Shown here: positions 8,559 through 16,522 of the stretch, in pieces
Numbering within the stretch: the first letter of the stretch is position 1
How the letters are laid out: every line of letters begins with the position of its first letter
DNA from: Fastidiosipila sp963510375
GTDB taxonomy: Bacteria; Bacillota; Clostridia; Saccharofermentanales; Fastidiosipilaceae
Direction of reading: 5' to 3'
Length of the DNA stretch: 64,000 nucleotides
NCBI GenBank assembly: GCA_963510375.1
Contig: CAUPES010000004.1
Coordinates: 1-64,000, forward strand
The notes under the pieces: generated by a model
Told to the model about the DNA's origin: nothing
Databases searched by the model: none
What the model saw: only the letters and a program-made list of their open reading frames with translations
Program-made: the position numbers and the translations under genes

Positions 8559-8732
8559 TTAGTCTAATATTACTGGCTTAGTACAACTTGGCGTTGATCC
8601 ACCTGGAGTATTTCCACCAGTATGTCCACCTAAAGCATTATATTCTTTTCTAGACATCTCAGTACTAGTTGATATGCTAATACTAAAAAAATCATTATTT
8701 TCAAAAGAATTATTTAACTCTATTCTATCCAT
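8559..8732 (-). CDS. lanA: Lanthipeptide precursor peptide LanA (57 aa, single Cys)
   Basis: This 57-codon ORF starts at an ATG with GGAAGGGAG nine bases upstream, directly 5' of lanB. The leader starts MDRIELNNSFENNDFFSISI; FFSISIST lies where class I leaders carry the FNLD-type LanB recognition box. It ends near YNALGG. The C-terminal part is Gly/Thr/Ser/Pro-rich, contains TGGNTPGG and ends STPSCTKPVILD. There is one Cys (C50) and several Thr/Ser upstream (T38, T42, S46, T47, S49), so at most one lanthionine ring per molecule can form. The cleavage site is unknown; the Gly35-Gly36 pair is a candidate. Position, RBS and composition make the call strong; the mature structure is not deducible. 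Confidence 0.88.
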   Translation of the reverse strand: MDRIELNNSFENNDFFSISISTSTEMSRKEYNALGGHTGGNTPGGSTPSCTKPVILD

Positions 8733-8861
8733 TTGATCAAATCTCCCTTCCTAGAATATAAAATAAGATATTAACTAATAAGTAACATCCTATAACAAAA
8801 TATTAATATTTATAAAATTAAAATCAAACACCTCTTGAACTTTTCCATTTATAATTTCTAG

Positions 8862-9936
8862 TGTTGTCAAACATATGTGACAAAGCCATCTGATTTTAAA
8901 TCTATGCTACTCTTGTCATATAGTCCTCTACCATTTCATTTGGCATCTTAAATCCCAGTACTCTTCTTGCTATATTATTTGTCCTTACACTATATCGTTG
9001 AAATGATTTATACATTTCCTTTTCACTTTTAAATCTTCTTCTACTGTAAAAGAGTTCATTGTCTATTTTATGGCTTCTTTCAACTACTCCATTTTGCCAA
9101 GGTGAATATGGTCTTGTTCTTATGTATTTTATTCCTAATTGTCTTAGACTCTTTTCAAATAAAGATTCTTTCCTTCTTTCCCCTGTCATTACAAAATTCG
9201 CTACCGTTACCTGTTTGCACTGTCTTTATCTTAAATCCAAATTCTTTTTCTAGACTTTTTAACATTTTTGATGTTTCATACGTGCTATTTTCGTTTACTA
9301 TCTTTAATACTCTTTTCCTGCTATATAGGTCTATGGCTGTTATCTGATAGTATCTCTGGTAATTACTCTTAAATCCTATACATTCAAGCGGCACGTATTT
9401 TACATCTATTTCTACAAACTCTCCTGGATATCTTCCTTCTAACGGTTTATATTTACTTTTAGGATAACTGACATTTCTCGGTTTTTCGTATTCTTTTAGT
9501 TTCTTTATCTATTTGCACATTGACTCATAACTGCGCTTATACCCAACATCTCTGCATTTTCTATAGACTTATCCTAATCCCTCATGTTTATGATAACGAT
9601 ATTTTTCTCTGATAAGTTCTCTCTCATATTCGGTATGCTGCTTTGGATGACTATGGGGACGTCTTGATTTATTTGCTAAAGATATTATTGTACCATCATA
9701 TTTTTTTCGCCACCTTTGTACTTGTTGCCTACTTGTATCATATCTTCGTGCTGCATCTGCATTGTTATTATGCTTTATGGCATATTCAACTACCCTCTGG
9801 CGATATTTCATTTCCTCTGTTATACTTATTTTCATAGAAAGCCTTTCTCTGATTACTATGGTTTGTAGTGAAATTTATTGTACCAGATGGCTTTCTATTT
9901 TTTGTTTTTATGTCACATATGTATTATTACCTTACA
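8862..9936 (-). mobile_element. Degenerate insertion sequence, DDE (IS481/IS3-like) type
   Basis: About 1,075 bp bounded by inverted ends sharing ACATATGTGACA (left at 8870-8881, right as its complement at 9910-9921), with outer TGT at both ends. It carries a broken transposase gene on the minus strand. The single-ORF organisation and about 1.1 kb length fit IS481-like elements better than two-frame IS3 elements, but the family is not certain. No convincing target-site duplication is visible. A solitary copy of its left end occurs at 10492-10566. Confidence 0.75.
8902..9835 (-). pseudogene. Inactivated DDE transposase
   Basis: Segments in order: an N-terminal helix-turn-helix (NNNADAARRYDTSRQQVQRWR), the first catalytic Asp in VEIDVKYVP, the second motif, and SPWQNGVVERSHKIDNELFY with the catalytic Glu. 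The frame is broken after HKHEGLG (frameshift), by a TAG a little later, and by another frameshift near 9170-9190. The second catalytic motif reads TGNGSEF where active enzymes have TDNGSEF, so the Asp is lost as well. Dead on several counts. Confidence 0.8.
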
Positions 9937-9979
9937 CATGAATTAAAACATACATTTGCTACTTACTCTAATAAAAAAT

Positions 9980-10170
9980 TAAACCTTGAGGATTAAAAAA
10001 AGTTTTCGGATATCAGAATGTATGGACATTTTAAACACTTACGTACATGATATATCCCCATTACAAGAAAAACAAATTGCTAAAAAAGAGATAAAGAACT
10101 TACTCAAAAAATATCTGAAATATTCGATCTTCTTTCTGATTAAAACTTACGGATAAATTCTTGGGTAAAT
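9980..10170. repeat. Right copy of imperfect direct repeat bracketing the lanthipeptide cluster
   Basis: About 191 bp in the same orientation as 2715-2900, sharing its start (TAAACCTTGAGGAT) and its end (TTGGGTAAAT here, TTGGGCAAAT there). A 43-codon frame runs MDILNTYVHDISPLQEKQIA and onward; by analogy with the shifted left copy it is a gene remnant. The two copies enclose lanT, lanC, lanB, lanA and the dead insertion sequence. Confidence 0.8.
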
Positions 10171-10212
10171 TTGGGTCAGTTTATTAGAATATTGCAATCC
10201 TTGAATAAAAAG

Positions 10213-10259
10213 GATAAATCCTTGAAAGTCTGTTAAATACTCGCTTTCAAGGATTTATC
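10213..10259 (-). terminator. Terminator downstream of tRNA-Leu
   Basis: A 16-bp perfect stem, GATAAATCCTTGAAAG (10213-10228) with CTTTCAAGGATTTATC (10244-10259), and a 15-base loop. On the minus strand it is followed by CTTTTTATTC. It lies about 20 bases beyond the 3' end of the tRNA gene. Confidence 0.8.
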
Positions 10260-10281
10260 TATTTAAATAAAACTACTATGG

Positions 10282-10364
10282 TGCGGATAACAGGGGTCGA
10301 ACCTGCACGTCTATTAAACACTAGAACCTAAATCTAGCGCGTCTGCCAATTCCGCCATATCCGC
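10282..10364 (-). tRNA. tRNA-Leu (anticodon TAG)
   Basis: An 83-base class II tRNA without encoded CCA. The acceptor stem is GCGGATA/TATCCGC with discriminator A. The D-arm contains AATTGGCAGACGC, the anticodon loop reads TTTAGGT in stem CTAGA/TCTAG, a variable arm follows, and the T-loop is GGTTCGACCCC. It reads CUA codons and probably other CUN codons. It sits between two mobile-element remnants; its 3' side faces the lanthipeptide island, but I found no second copy of the tRNA 3' end that would mark an attachment site. Confidence 0.95.
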
Positions 10365-10491
10365 ATTTATTATGTTTTCAACATTTCGCTCAACTACTTA
10401 AATATAATCAAGAGTTTAAAGCCATACCATTATAATCATGCTCTCGATTAAAATCAAGCGACTTTTTCAGAACTGTGTTGTTTTGTTCTAG

Positions 10492-10566
10492 TGTTGTCAA
10501 ACATATGTGACATAACCATCTGGTTTTAAATCTATGCTACTCTTGCCATATAGTTTTTCTACCATT
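10492..10566 (-). mobile_element. Solitary insertion sequence end
   Basis: About 75 bp matching the left end of the insertion sequence at 8862-8936 (TGTTGTCAAACATATGTGAC, then TTTTAAATCTATGCTACTCT), with several substitutions. It stops three bases short of the stop codon of the C39-like peptidase gene. It is therefore either a relic of an older insertion or deletion, or the boundary of the transferred segment. Confidence 0.8.
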
Positions 10567-10568
10567 TT

Positions 10569-11171
10569 TTATTTTTTCTCCTGACCAATCCCTAAATCAT
10601 ATGCCACAGCTGACACTAAAAAAGCCTGAGACTTCAACTTATAAAATCTCTTCCCACTATTATGCCAAGCATCAACAACTTCCAGATAAAAGTCCCCATT
10701 AAGATACTCTTTATACCCAACACAGAGCACCCAGTGCCAGTCAAATATATTTGCCATTAGAAGTAAGGTTATGATTTTTCCCTCATTTATAGCTTGTTTA
10801 ATTTCATAAGATTTTCTAACTCGCTTGTGAACTACTGGTTTATAGTATCTATGAAAAAACTTACGTACTTTAGCTGACAATTTAGGAACAGGTCCGTTTC
10901 CAACGAATTTATGTACTCTTGCGAAGATATCAAAAGCTTTTAACTTGGAAACATTCTGACCCTCAGTAGAATTTAAATAATAAATAATCATGTTGGTAGT
11001 TGTGACTGCCCCACAATGGTTATCTGCTAAATGAGAAGTTTCTCCAGTTGTTAGCCACTCTATATAATCAAGATTTGCAAGACTATTAGATATATACCCC
11101 GAATCAGGCATATCTTCTTCTCTAATAAATCCATAATCTTTATTTCTAAATATTTTGGAATAGCTTCTCAC
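10569..11171 (-). CDS. C39-like cysteine peptidase family protein
   Basis: About 200 residues from a GTG at 11171 behind GAGGGGAG. A longer upstream frame crosses a terminator hairpin and is unlikely to be translated. NHCGAVTTTNMIIYYL carries a candidate nucleophile (C53), FDWHWVLCVGY the His (H146) and VVDAWHNSG the Asp (D167): the Cys-His-Asp layout of peptidase_C39_2-like proteins. There is no signal peptide or membrane segment. The coding sequence ends against a solitary insertion sequence end. It might process a double-glycine leader such as that of the nearby lanthipeptide precursor, but this rests only on family and proximity. Confidence 0.65.
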   Translation of the reverse strand: MRSYSKIFRNKDYGFIREEDMPDSGYISNSLANLDYIEWLTTGETSHLADNHCGAVTTTNMIIYYLNSTEGQNVSKLKAFDIFARVHKFVGNGPVPKLSAKVRKFFHRYYKPVVHKRVRKSYEIKQAINEGKIITLLLMANIFDWHWVLCVGYKEYLNGDFYLEVVDAWHNSGKRFYKLKSQAFLVSAVAYDLGIGQEKK

Positions 11172-11213
11172 GACTCTCCCCTCACTTTTAAATTTACAAA
11201 CAACTATCTTCCT

Positions 11214-11247
11214 AAAAAAATAGAGTACCCTAACTAAGGGTACTCTA
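11214..11247 (-). terminator. Terminator after the small tail-anchored protein gene
   Basis: An 11-bp stem, TAGAGTACCCT (11221-11231) and AGGGTACTCTA (11237-11247), followed on the minus strand by seven T residues. It separates the small gene ending at 11275 from the C39-like gene and shows that the latter must start downstream of it. Confidence 0.88.
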
Positions 11248-11274
11248 TGAGTTATTTTACAATTTTCTTGTGAC

Positions 11275-11460
11275 TTATCCAAGTAGATATGCAAGACATA
11301 CAACTATTGCTAAAACTGTACTTATAAGTGCTAAGCTGTAAAATTGATTATTGCCTCTCTCATTGTCTTGGTTTTCATATGAACTTTTGAAATTGTCAAA
11401 GTTATCTACATCATGAAAATCACTTCTATTTGTTCTAACTAACTCTTCTCCTGGAATCAT
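11275..11460 (-). CDS. Small tail-anchored membrane protein
   Basis: 61 residues from the ATG at 11460, with a perfect AGGAGG five bases upstream; a GTG two codons earlier overlaps the ribosome binding site and is rejected. The first 40 residues are polar and rich in Asp, Asn and Glu. The last 20 are one hydrophobic helix (LALISTVLAIVVCLAYLLG) ending at the stop. The gene has its own terminator, so it is probably expressed alone. I recognise no family. Confidence 0.6.
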   Translation of the reverse strand: MIPGEELVRTNRSDFHDVDNFDNFKSSYENQDNERGNNQFYSLALISTVLAIVVCLAYLLG

Positions 11461-11744
11461 AAGCACCTCCTATACAATTCCTTATTTAAAAAATCTTTTT
11501 ACTTTATATTAGCCAAAATCCGGTTAGTATTTTTGTGCAATTTGATAGTAAACCATCAACTTCATTGACTACTTTTATATAATACGCTAATATATTCGTT
11601 TTCTCAACATACTTAAAATATTTTTGCAAAGCTTAATAATCCATTTACTGATTTTCGTAACTCTTAACAAATTCACCAGTAAAATTTGGCTATTTTCACA
11701 ATATTAAATTTCTAATGTAAGCACACGTCACAGATCTGAGCAAC

Positions 11745-11782
11745 AAAAAAGCAGCAATCGGAAAAATTCAGACCACTGCTTT
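11745..11782 (-). terminator. Probable terminator of the hisS-lepA operon
   Basis: On the minus strand, 37 bases past the lepA stop, AAAGCAG and CTGCTTT form an interrupted stem followed by a run of six T. The inner stem is imperfect. The rest of the 11467-11812 gap shows nothing else I can support. Confidence 0.55.
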
Positions 11783-11812
11783 CACAAAATTTCATTAGAA
11801 AAGGTTTAATTT

Positions 11813-13636
11813 CTACTCCTCTTCCTCTAACTTGAGAACTGCCATAAATGCTTCTTGAGGAATTTCTACACTACCGACCTGACGCATACGTTTCTTACCA
11901 GCTTTTTGAGCTTCGAGGAGTTTCTTCTTACGTGAGATATCACCACCATAACACTTGGCGATAACATCTTTACGATAGGCTTTAACTGTTTCACGAGCGA
12001 TAACTTTGCCACCAATAGCTGCTTGAATTGGTATCTCAAATTGGTGTCTAGGTATTTCATCTTTAAGGATCTTAACCATCTTACGACCACGAAATTCGGC
12101 TTTTTCTCTGTGGACAATCATGCTGAGGGCATCAACTTTTTCGTGATTAATTAAAATATCCAGCTTGATTAAATCAGATGGTTCATAATCTTTAATCTCG
12201 TAATTCAAGGAAGCATAGCCTTTACTGTTAGACTTCAAAACATCAAAGAAGTTATAAATAATTTCGTTCAAAGGCATGTCATAAGTTATCTCAACCAATG
12301 ACTCATCCAAATAATTCATATTTACATACTCACCACGACGCTCTTGACAGAGTTTCATGATATTACCTGTATATTCAGTTGGGGTCATTATTGTTGCAGT
12401 AACAATAGGCTCCTCAATCTTCTCTCTTTGCTCGACTGGTGGTAAATTAGCAGGGTTAGAAACTTCTACCATTTCTCCTGTGTTAGTAAATACATGATAA
12501 ATAACTGACGGAGCAGTTGAAATAATATCTAGGTCAAATTCACGTTCTAGACGTTCTTGAATAATTTCATAGTGCAACAAACCTAGGAATCCACAACGGA
12601 AACCAAAACCTAGTGCTGCTGACGTTTCAGGCTCGAATGTAAAAGAAGCATCATTTAATTGCAATCTTTCCATTGCATCTCTCAAATCCCCATAACGAGC
12701 ATTATCTGTAGGATAAAGTCCACAGTAAACCATTTGTTGTGCTGGTTGATAACCTGGGATCGGCTCTTTTGCCGGATTCTTAACTAGTGTTACCGTATCA
12801 CCAACTTGAGTGTCTTTAACATTCTTAATCGAAGCGATTATATAACCAACATCACCTGCAGATAGATCTGTTGTAGCAGCTAATTGTCCTGCCTTGAAAT
12901 CCCCAACTTGAGTGACTGTAAACTCAGCTCCAGAGTGCATTAAATGGATCTCGTCACCGACTTTAACCTGACCATCTTTGATGCGTACATAAATTACAAC
13001 GCCTTGATAAGTATCGTATTTAGCATCGAATATCAAGGCTCTGAGCGGAGCATCTAGATCTCCTTCAGGGGCTGGCAAATACTCAATTATGCTATCTAGA
13101 ACCTGATCAATGTTGATATTTTCTTTTGCAGAAATTAAAGGCGCATGACTAGCATCTAAACCAATTACATCTTCAATTTCGTTTTTTACAAAATCTGGAC
13201 GTGCTGAAGGTAGGTCAATCTTATTAATTACTGGCAATACCTCTAGATCCATTCCAACAGCTTGATAAACATTGGCTAGCGTTTGAGCTTCAATACCTTG
13301 AGCCGCATCCACGATTAAAATTGCACCATCACATGCAGCTAGAGAACGAGATACTTCATAGCTGAAGTCAACGTGTCCTGGAGTGTCTATTAGGTTGAGT
13401 TCGTATATCTCTCCGTCCTTGTATTTATAGTACATCTTGCTGGCTTGAGCCTTGATTGTGATTCCACGCTCACGCTCAATGTCCATATTGTCTAGAACTT
13501 GATTGTTCATCTCTCGTTCAGTCAAGACACCTGTATTTTGCAGTAATCTATCTGCCAAAGTAGACTTACCATGGTCTACATGGGCAATGATACTAAAATT
13601 TCTTATATATTTTTGTTTGTCATCACTCTTTGACAA
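11813..13636 (-). CDS. lepA: Elongation factor 4 (LepA), ribosome back-translocase
   Basis: 607 residues, normal length for LepA. The N-terminal GTPase has G1 AHVDHGKST, G3 DTPGHVDF and G4 NKID. Domain II, the EF-G-like domains and the LepA-specific C-terminal domain (YASLNYEIKDYEPSDLIKLD, then KRMRQVGSVEIPQEAF) follow. It acts on the ribosome to remodel or back-translocate stalled complexes. Translation starts at a TTG (13636) with GAGGT six bases upstream. Last gene of the hisS-aspS-lepB-lepA run. Confidence 0.97.
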   Translation of the reverse strand: MSKSDDKQKYIRNFSIIAHVDHGKSTLADRLLQNTGVLTEREMNNQVLDNMDIERERGITIKAQASKMYYKYKDGEIYELNLIDTPGHVDFSYEVSRSLAACDGAILIVDAAQGIEAQTLANVYQAVGMDLEVLPVINKIDLPSARPDFVKNEIEDVIGLDASHAPLISAKENINIDQVLDSIIEYLPAPEGDLDAPLRALIFDAKYDTYQGVVIYVRIKDGQVKVGDEIHLMHSGAEFTVTQVGDFKAGQLAATTDLSAGDVGYIIASIKNVKDTQVGDTVTLVKNPAKEPIPGYQPAQQMVYCGLYPTDNARYGDLRDAMERLQLNDASFTFEPETSAALGFGFRCGFLGLLHYEIIQERLEREFDLDIISTAPSVIYHVFTNTGEMVEVSNPANLPPVEQREKIEEPIVTATIMTPTEYTGNIMKLCQERRGEYVNMNYLDESLVEITYDMPLNEIIYNFFDVLKSNSKGYASLNYEIKDYEPSDLIKLDILINHEKVDALSMIVHREKAEFRGRKMVKILKDEIPRHQFEIPIQAAIGGKVIARETVKAYRKDVIAKCYGGDISRKKKLLEAQKAGKKRMRQVGSVEIPQEAFMAVLKLEEEE

Positions 13637-13712
13637 ATTCTTACCTCTTTCATTAATGTTTTTTAATTTATTTTAATTCAGATTTTATCAATATGCTCTA
13701 ATCAACTATGCT

Positions 13713-14600
13713 CTAATTAATTTTTCCAAACTTATCAAATGGATAAATTCTTATCCAGACTTTGCCTTCGATTGCATCTTCTGGAACTGGTCCAAAAATC
13801 CTGGAGTCAGCTGAATTACCTCTATTATCTCCTAATACAAAGTAGTGTCCCGCAGGTATCGTAATCTCGCCTTTCCAGCCAAATGGCTCCATGGTATAGG
13901 TACCAACATTTAAGTAGTTCTCTTCTATTTCTTCGCCATTTACAATAACTTTTCCATCTTTGAAGTCCAAAGTATCTCCTGGAATAGCGATAACTCTTTT
14001 AACTAGCATACCTACATTTTCATCTTTCTTATGTGTTTTGGCACCATTTACGGTTACAATGTCACCTCTTTGTGGATGTGAAAAATGCAAACTTAACTTA
14101 TCTACTATCAATTGGTCATCATTGTGTAACGTGTCTTCCATTGATCTTCCAACAACTTCACTACGTTGAATTACAAATTTACTAATTAATAGACCGAGTA
14201 TTACGGCAACTAGAATATATTTTATCCAGTCAAGAATTTCTAAAATAACAACTCTTTTATCTCTTTTGGTAAAAACATCTTCTGACGCATTTAGTACTTG
14301 TTTATGTTTTTTACTGCCATTACTAGTTCCTTTTGCGTAAAGCTTCGCTTTTTCTGAACCGTTAGATTCCGAATCATTAGTCGCAAAATTTTCTCTGGCA
14401 GCATCATTCTCTATCTGCAAGTTAAATTCTTCTAAACCTTCTGAACTTGGAATATATTCTTTTCTTGGAGTCATCTGAATTTTAGCCTGGCGCACACCAT
14501 ATACGGAAGCAGACTCAGCGTCAAGTAATACCTCTGCCGCTTGCTCTTCTGCAGATAAATCTCTCTCATATTCAGATTGTGGCTTGTGTTTTTTGTCCAT
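13713..14600 (-). CDS. lepB: Signal peptidase I with long cytoplasmic extension
   Basis: 295 residues. A polar, charged N-terminal region of about 120 residues precedes one membrane helix (about 124-141). The S26 peptidase domain follows: nucleophile Ser153 in GRSMEDTL, general base Lys201 in LVKRVIAIPGD and the C-terminal box GDNRGNSADSR. It cleaves signal peptides from exported proteins on the outer face of the membrane. Gram-positive type I peptidases are usually about 180-200 residues, so the N-terminal extension is unusual. Start ATG has AGAGGT upstream; 18 bases follow the aspS stop. Confidence 0.95.
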   Translation of the reverse strand: MDKKHKPQSEYERDLSAEEQAAEVLLDAESASVYGVRQAKIQMTPRKEYIPSSEGLEEFNLQIENDAARENFATNDSESNGSEKAKLYAKGTSNGSKKHKQVLNASEDVFTKRDKRVVILEILDWIKYILVAVILGLLISKFVIQRSEVVGRSMEDTLHNDDQLIVDKLSLHFSHPQRGDIVTVNGAKTHKKDENVGMLVKRVIAIPGDTLDFKDGKVIVNGEEIEENYLNVGTYTMEPFGWKGEITIPAGHYFVLGDNRGNSADSRIFGPVPEDAIEGKVWIRIYPFDKFGKIN

Positions 14601-14618
14601 TGCAACCTCTAACGTATA

Positions 14619-16436
14619 CTATTGAAGCTCATCTACTGTTTCTGTATCAGGTGCTTCTGCAGCTGTTTTGTCAATGATCAAACCTAATTCTTCTAATTGT
14701 TGCTCACTAACTACACCTGGAGCTTTTGTCATTAGATCAGCTGATGTTTGAACTTTAGGGAAAGCAATAACGTCACGGATATTGTTACATCCAGAAAGCA
14801 ACATTATCAAACGGTCCCAACCTAAGGCAATACCACCATGAGGAGGTACACCAAATTTGAACGCATCTAGCAAGAATGAGAATTGCTCATAAGCTGATTC
14901 TTTAGTAAAGCCAAGTAGCTCGAACATCTTGTTTTGCAACTCATTATCGTGGATACGGATACTTCCTCCACCAAGCTCATAACCATTCATTACTATATCA
15001 TAGGCTTTAGAGCGAACTCTACCTGGATCAGTATCTAGATATTGAATATCTTCGTCCATTGGGCTGGTGAATGGGTGGTGTACTGCAGTGTATCTGCCTT
15101 CTTCCTCGTCCCATTCGAATAGTGGGAATTCTGTAATCCAAACTAGTTTGTCATCTGCTGGATCATATAATTCTAAGTCGGCTGCTACTTTATTTCTCAA
15201 ATGTCCAAGTGATTCTAAAACAATCTTATTATTCTTGTCTGCAACAATAAGCAATAAGTCACCTGTCTTTGCTGCTGTTCTTTCTAGTAATTTAGCTTCT
15301 AAATCTTCTGTAACAAATTTCAGAATGGATCCACGCCATTTTTCATCTTCAGGAGCTAACCAAGCAAGTCCGCCTGCTCTATATGTTTTAACATACTCAC
15401 TTAGTGCATCTATTTCACGGCGACTCAGCTTTCCACCTGCAGGAACTGTAATTAATCTTACAGAACCACCTGCATCTAGAGCATCTTTAAATACTCTAAA
15501 CTCTGAATCTGCTACTAAATCTGAAATATCGCAAATCTCTAGACCAAATCTCATGTCTGGTTTATCAGATCCGAAACGATCCATTGCTTCTTTGTAAGTT
15601 AATTTCTCAATTGCAGGAATATCTTTGCCCTTAAATTTTTTAAGAACTTCTCTTAGGTATGGTTCCATTAAGTTTTGGATATCTTCCTCTTCAACGAAAC
15701 TCATTTCAATATCCACTTGGGTAAACTCAGGTTGTCTATCTGCTCTCAAGTCCTCATCTCTGAAACAACGTGCAATTTGGAAATATTTATCTACTCCACT
15801 TACCATGAGTAATTGTTTATATAATTGTGGACTTTGTGGCAAGGCGAAGAATTGTCCGTTGTAGACACGTGAAGGAACTAAGTAGTCTCTAGCACCTTCA
15901 GGAGTGCTCTTACCTAGAATTGGGGTTTCAACGTCTAAGAAACCTGCTTCATAGAAGTAATTTCTGGTGAAGTGGGCTAAGTCTGATTTTAGCTTCATAA
16001 TTTTTGCCATGTCAGGTCTACGTAAATCTAGATATCTATGTTCTAGTCTGAGGCTCTCTTTAACATCACTATCTTCCTCAATGTAGAATGGTGGAGTTTC
16101 AGATTCAGATAAAATACGTAATTCTTGTACAAGTAATTCGTAATCACCTGTTGGCATATTAGGGTTTGGATCTTGACGTTTACGTAATACACCTTTTGCA
16201 GCTAAAACAAACTCTGATCTAACTTTACTTGCTTTTTCACGTACATCTTCAGGTGAGTCTTCATCAACAACTAATTGAATTAAACCTGTTCTATCTCTTA
16301 GTGTGATAAAAACAAGTCCACCTAAGTCTCTTTGTTTCTGTGTCCAACCTGTTAAAACTAACTCCTTGCCTAAGTCAGTTTCACTGATCTCAGCACAATA
16401 ATTAGTGCGTTTAATACCTTTTAAACTCTCAGCCAT
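14619..16436 (-). CDS. aspS: Aspartyl-tRNA synthetase (bacterial type)
   Basis: 605 residues. An N-terminal OB-fold anticodon-binding domain is followed by the class II catalytic core: motif 2 FRDEDLRADRQPEFTQVDIE, the bacterial GAD insertion in the middle, and motif 3 GGIALGWDRLIMLL. It charges tRNA-Asp. GAGGAG precedes the ATG. It sits between hisS and lepB on the same strand, in the hisS-aspS order found in many Bacillota. The sequence alone does not show whether it also charges tRNA-Asn. Confidence 0.97.
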   Translation of the reverse strand: MAESLKGIKRTNYCAEISETDLGKELVLTGWTQKQRDLGGLVFITLRDRTGLIQLVVDEDSPEDVREKASKVRSEFVLAAKGVLRKRQDPNPNMPTGDYELLVQELRILSESETPPFYIEEDSDVKESLRLEHRYLDLRRPDMAKIMKLKSDLAHFTRNYFYEAGFLDVETPILGKSTPEGARDYLVPSRVYNGQFFALPQSPQLYKQLLMVSGVDKYFQIARCFRDEDLRADRQPEFTQVDIEMSFVEEEDIQNLMEPYLREVLKKFKGKDIPAIEKLTYKEAMDRFGSDKPDMRFGLEICDISDLVADSEFRVFKDALDAGGSVRLITVPAGGKLSRREIDALSEYVKTYRAGGLAWLAPEDEKWRGSILKFVTEDLEAKLLERTAAKTGDLLLIVADKNNKIVLESLGHLRNKVAADLELYDPADDKLVWITEFPLFEWDEEEGRYTAVHHPFTSPMDEDIQYLDTDPGRVRSKAYDIVMNGYELGGGSIRIHDNELQNKMFELLGFTKESAYEQFSFLLDAFKFGVPPHGGIALGWDRLIMLLSGCNNIRDVIAFPKVQTSADLMTKAPGVVSEQQLEELGLIIDKTAAEAPDTETVDELQ

Positions 16437-16522
16437 TTTTTCTCCTCAAACAATCTAAATGAATTTACACCTTATTTTACACTTTTATCAAGCTAAGTTT
16501 TACACTTATCTCGCTTATTTAG

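Noticed and set aside
10282..10364. tRNA-Leu as integration attachment site
   Set aside because: No second copy of the tRNA 3' end and no integrase gene were found in the window; the bracketing repeats lie beyond the tRNA.
11172..11303. Upstream N-terminal extension of the C39-like peptidase
   Set aside because: It crosses the terminator hairpin at 11214-11247 and overlaps the small gene; a GTG with GAGGGGAG at 11171 is a better start.
15067..15597. 176-codon plus-strand ORF opposite aspS
   Set aside because: Shadow of aspS: no ribosome binding site, Ser-rich low-sense translation, and aspS on the other strand is fully conserved.
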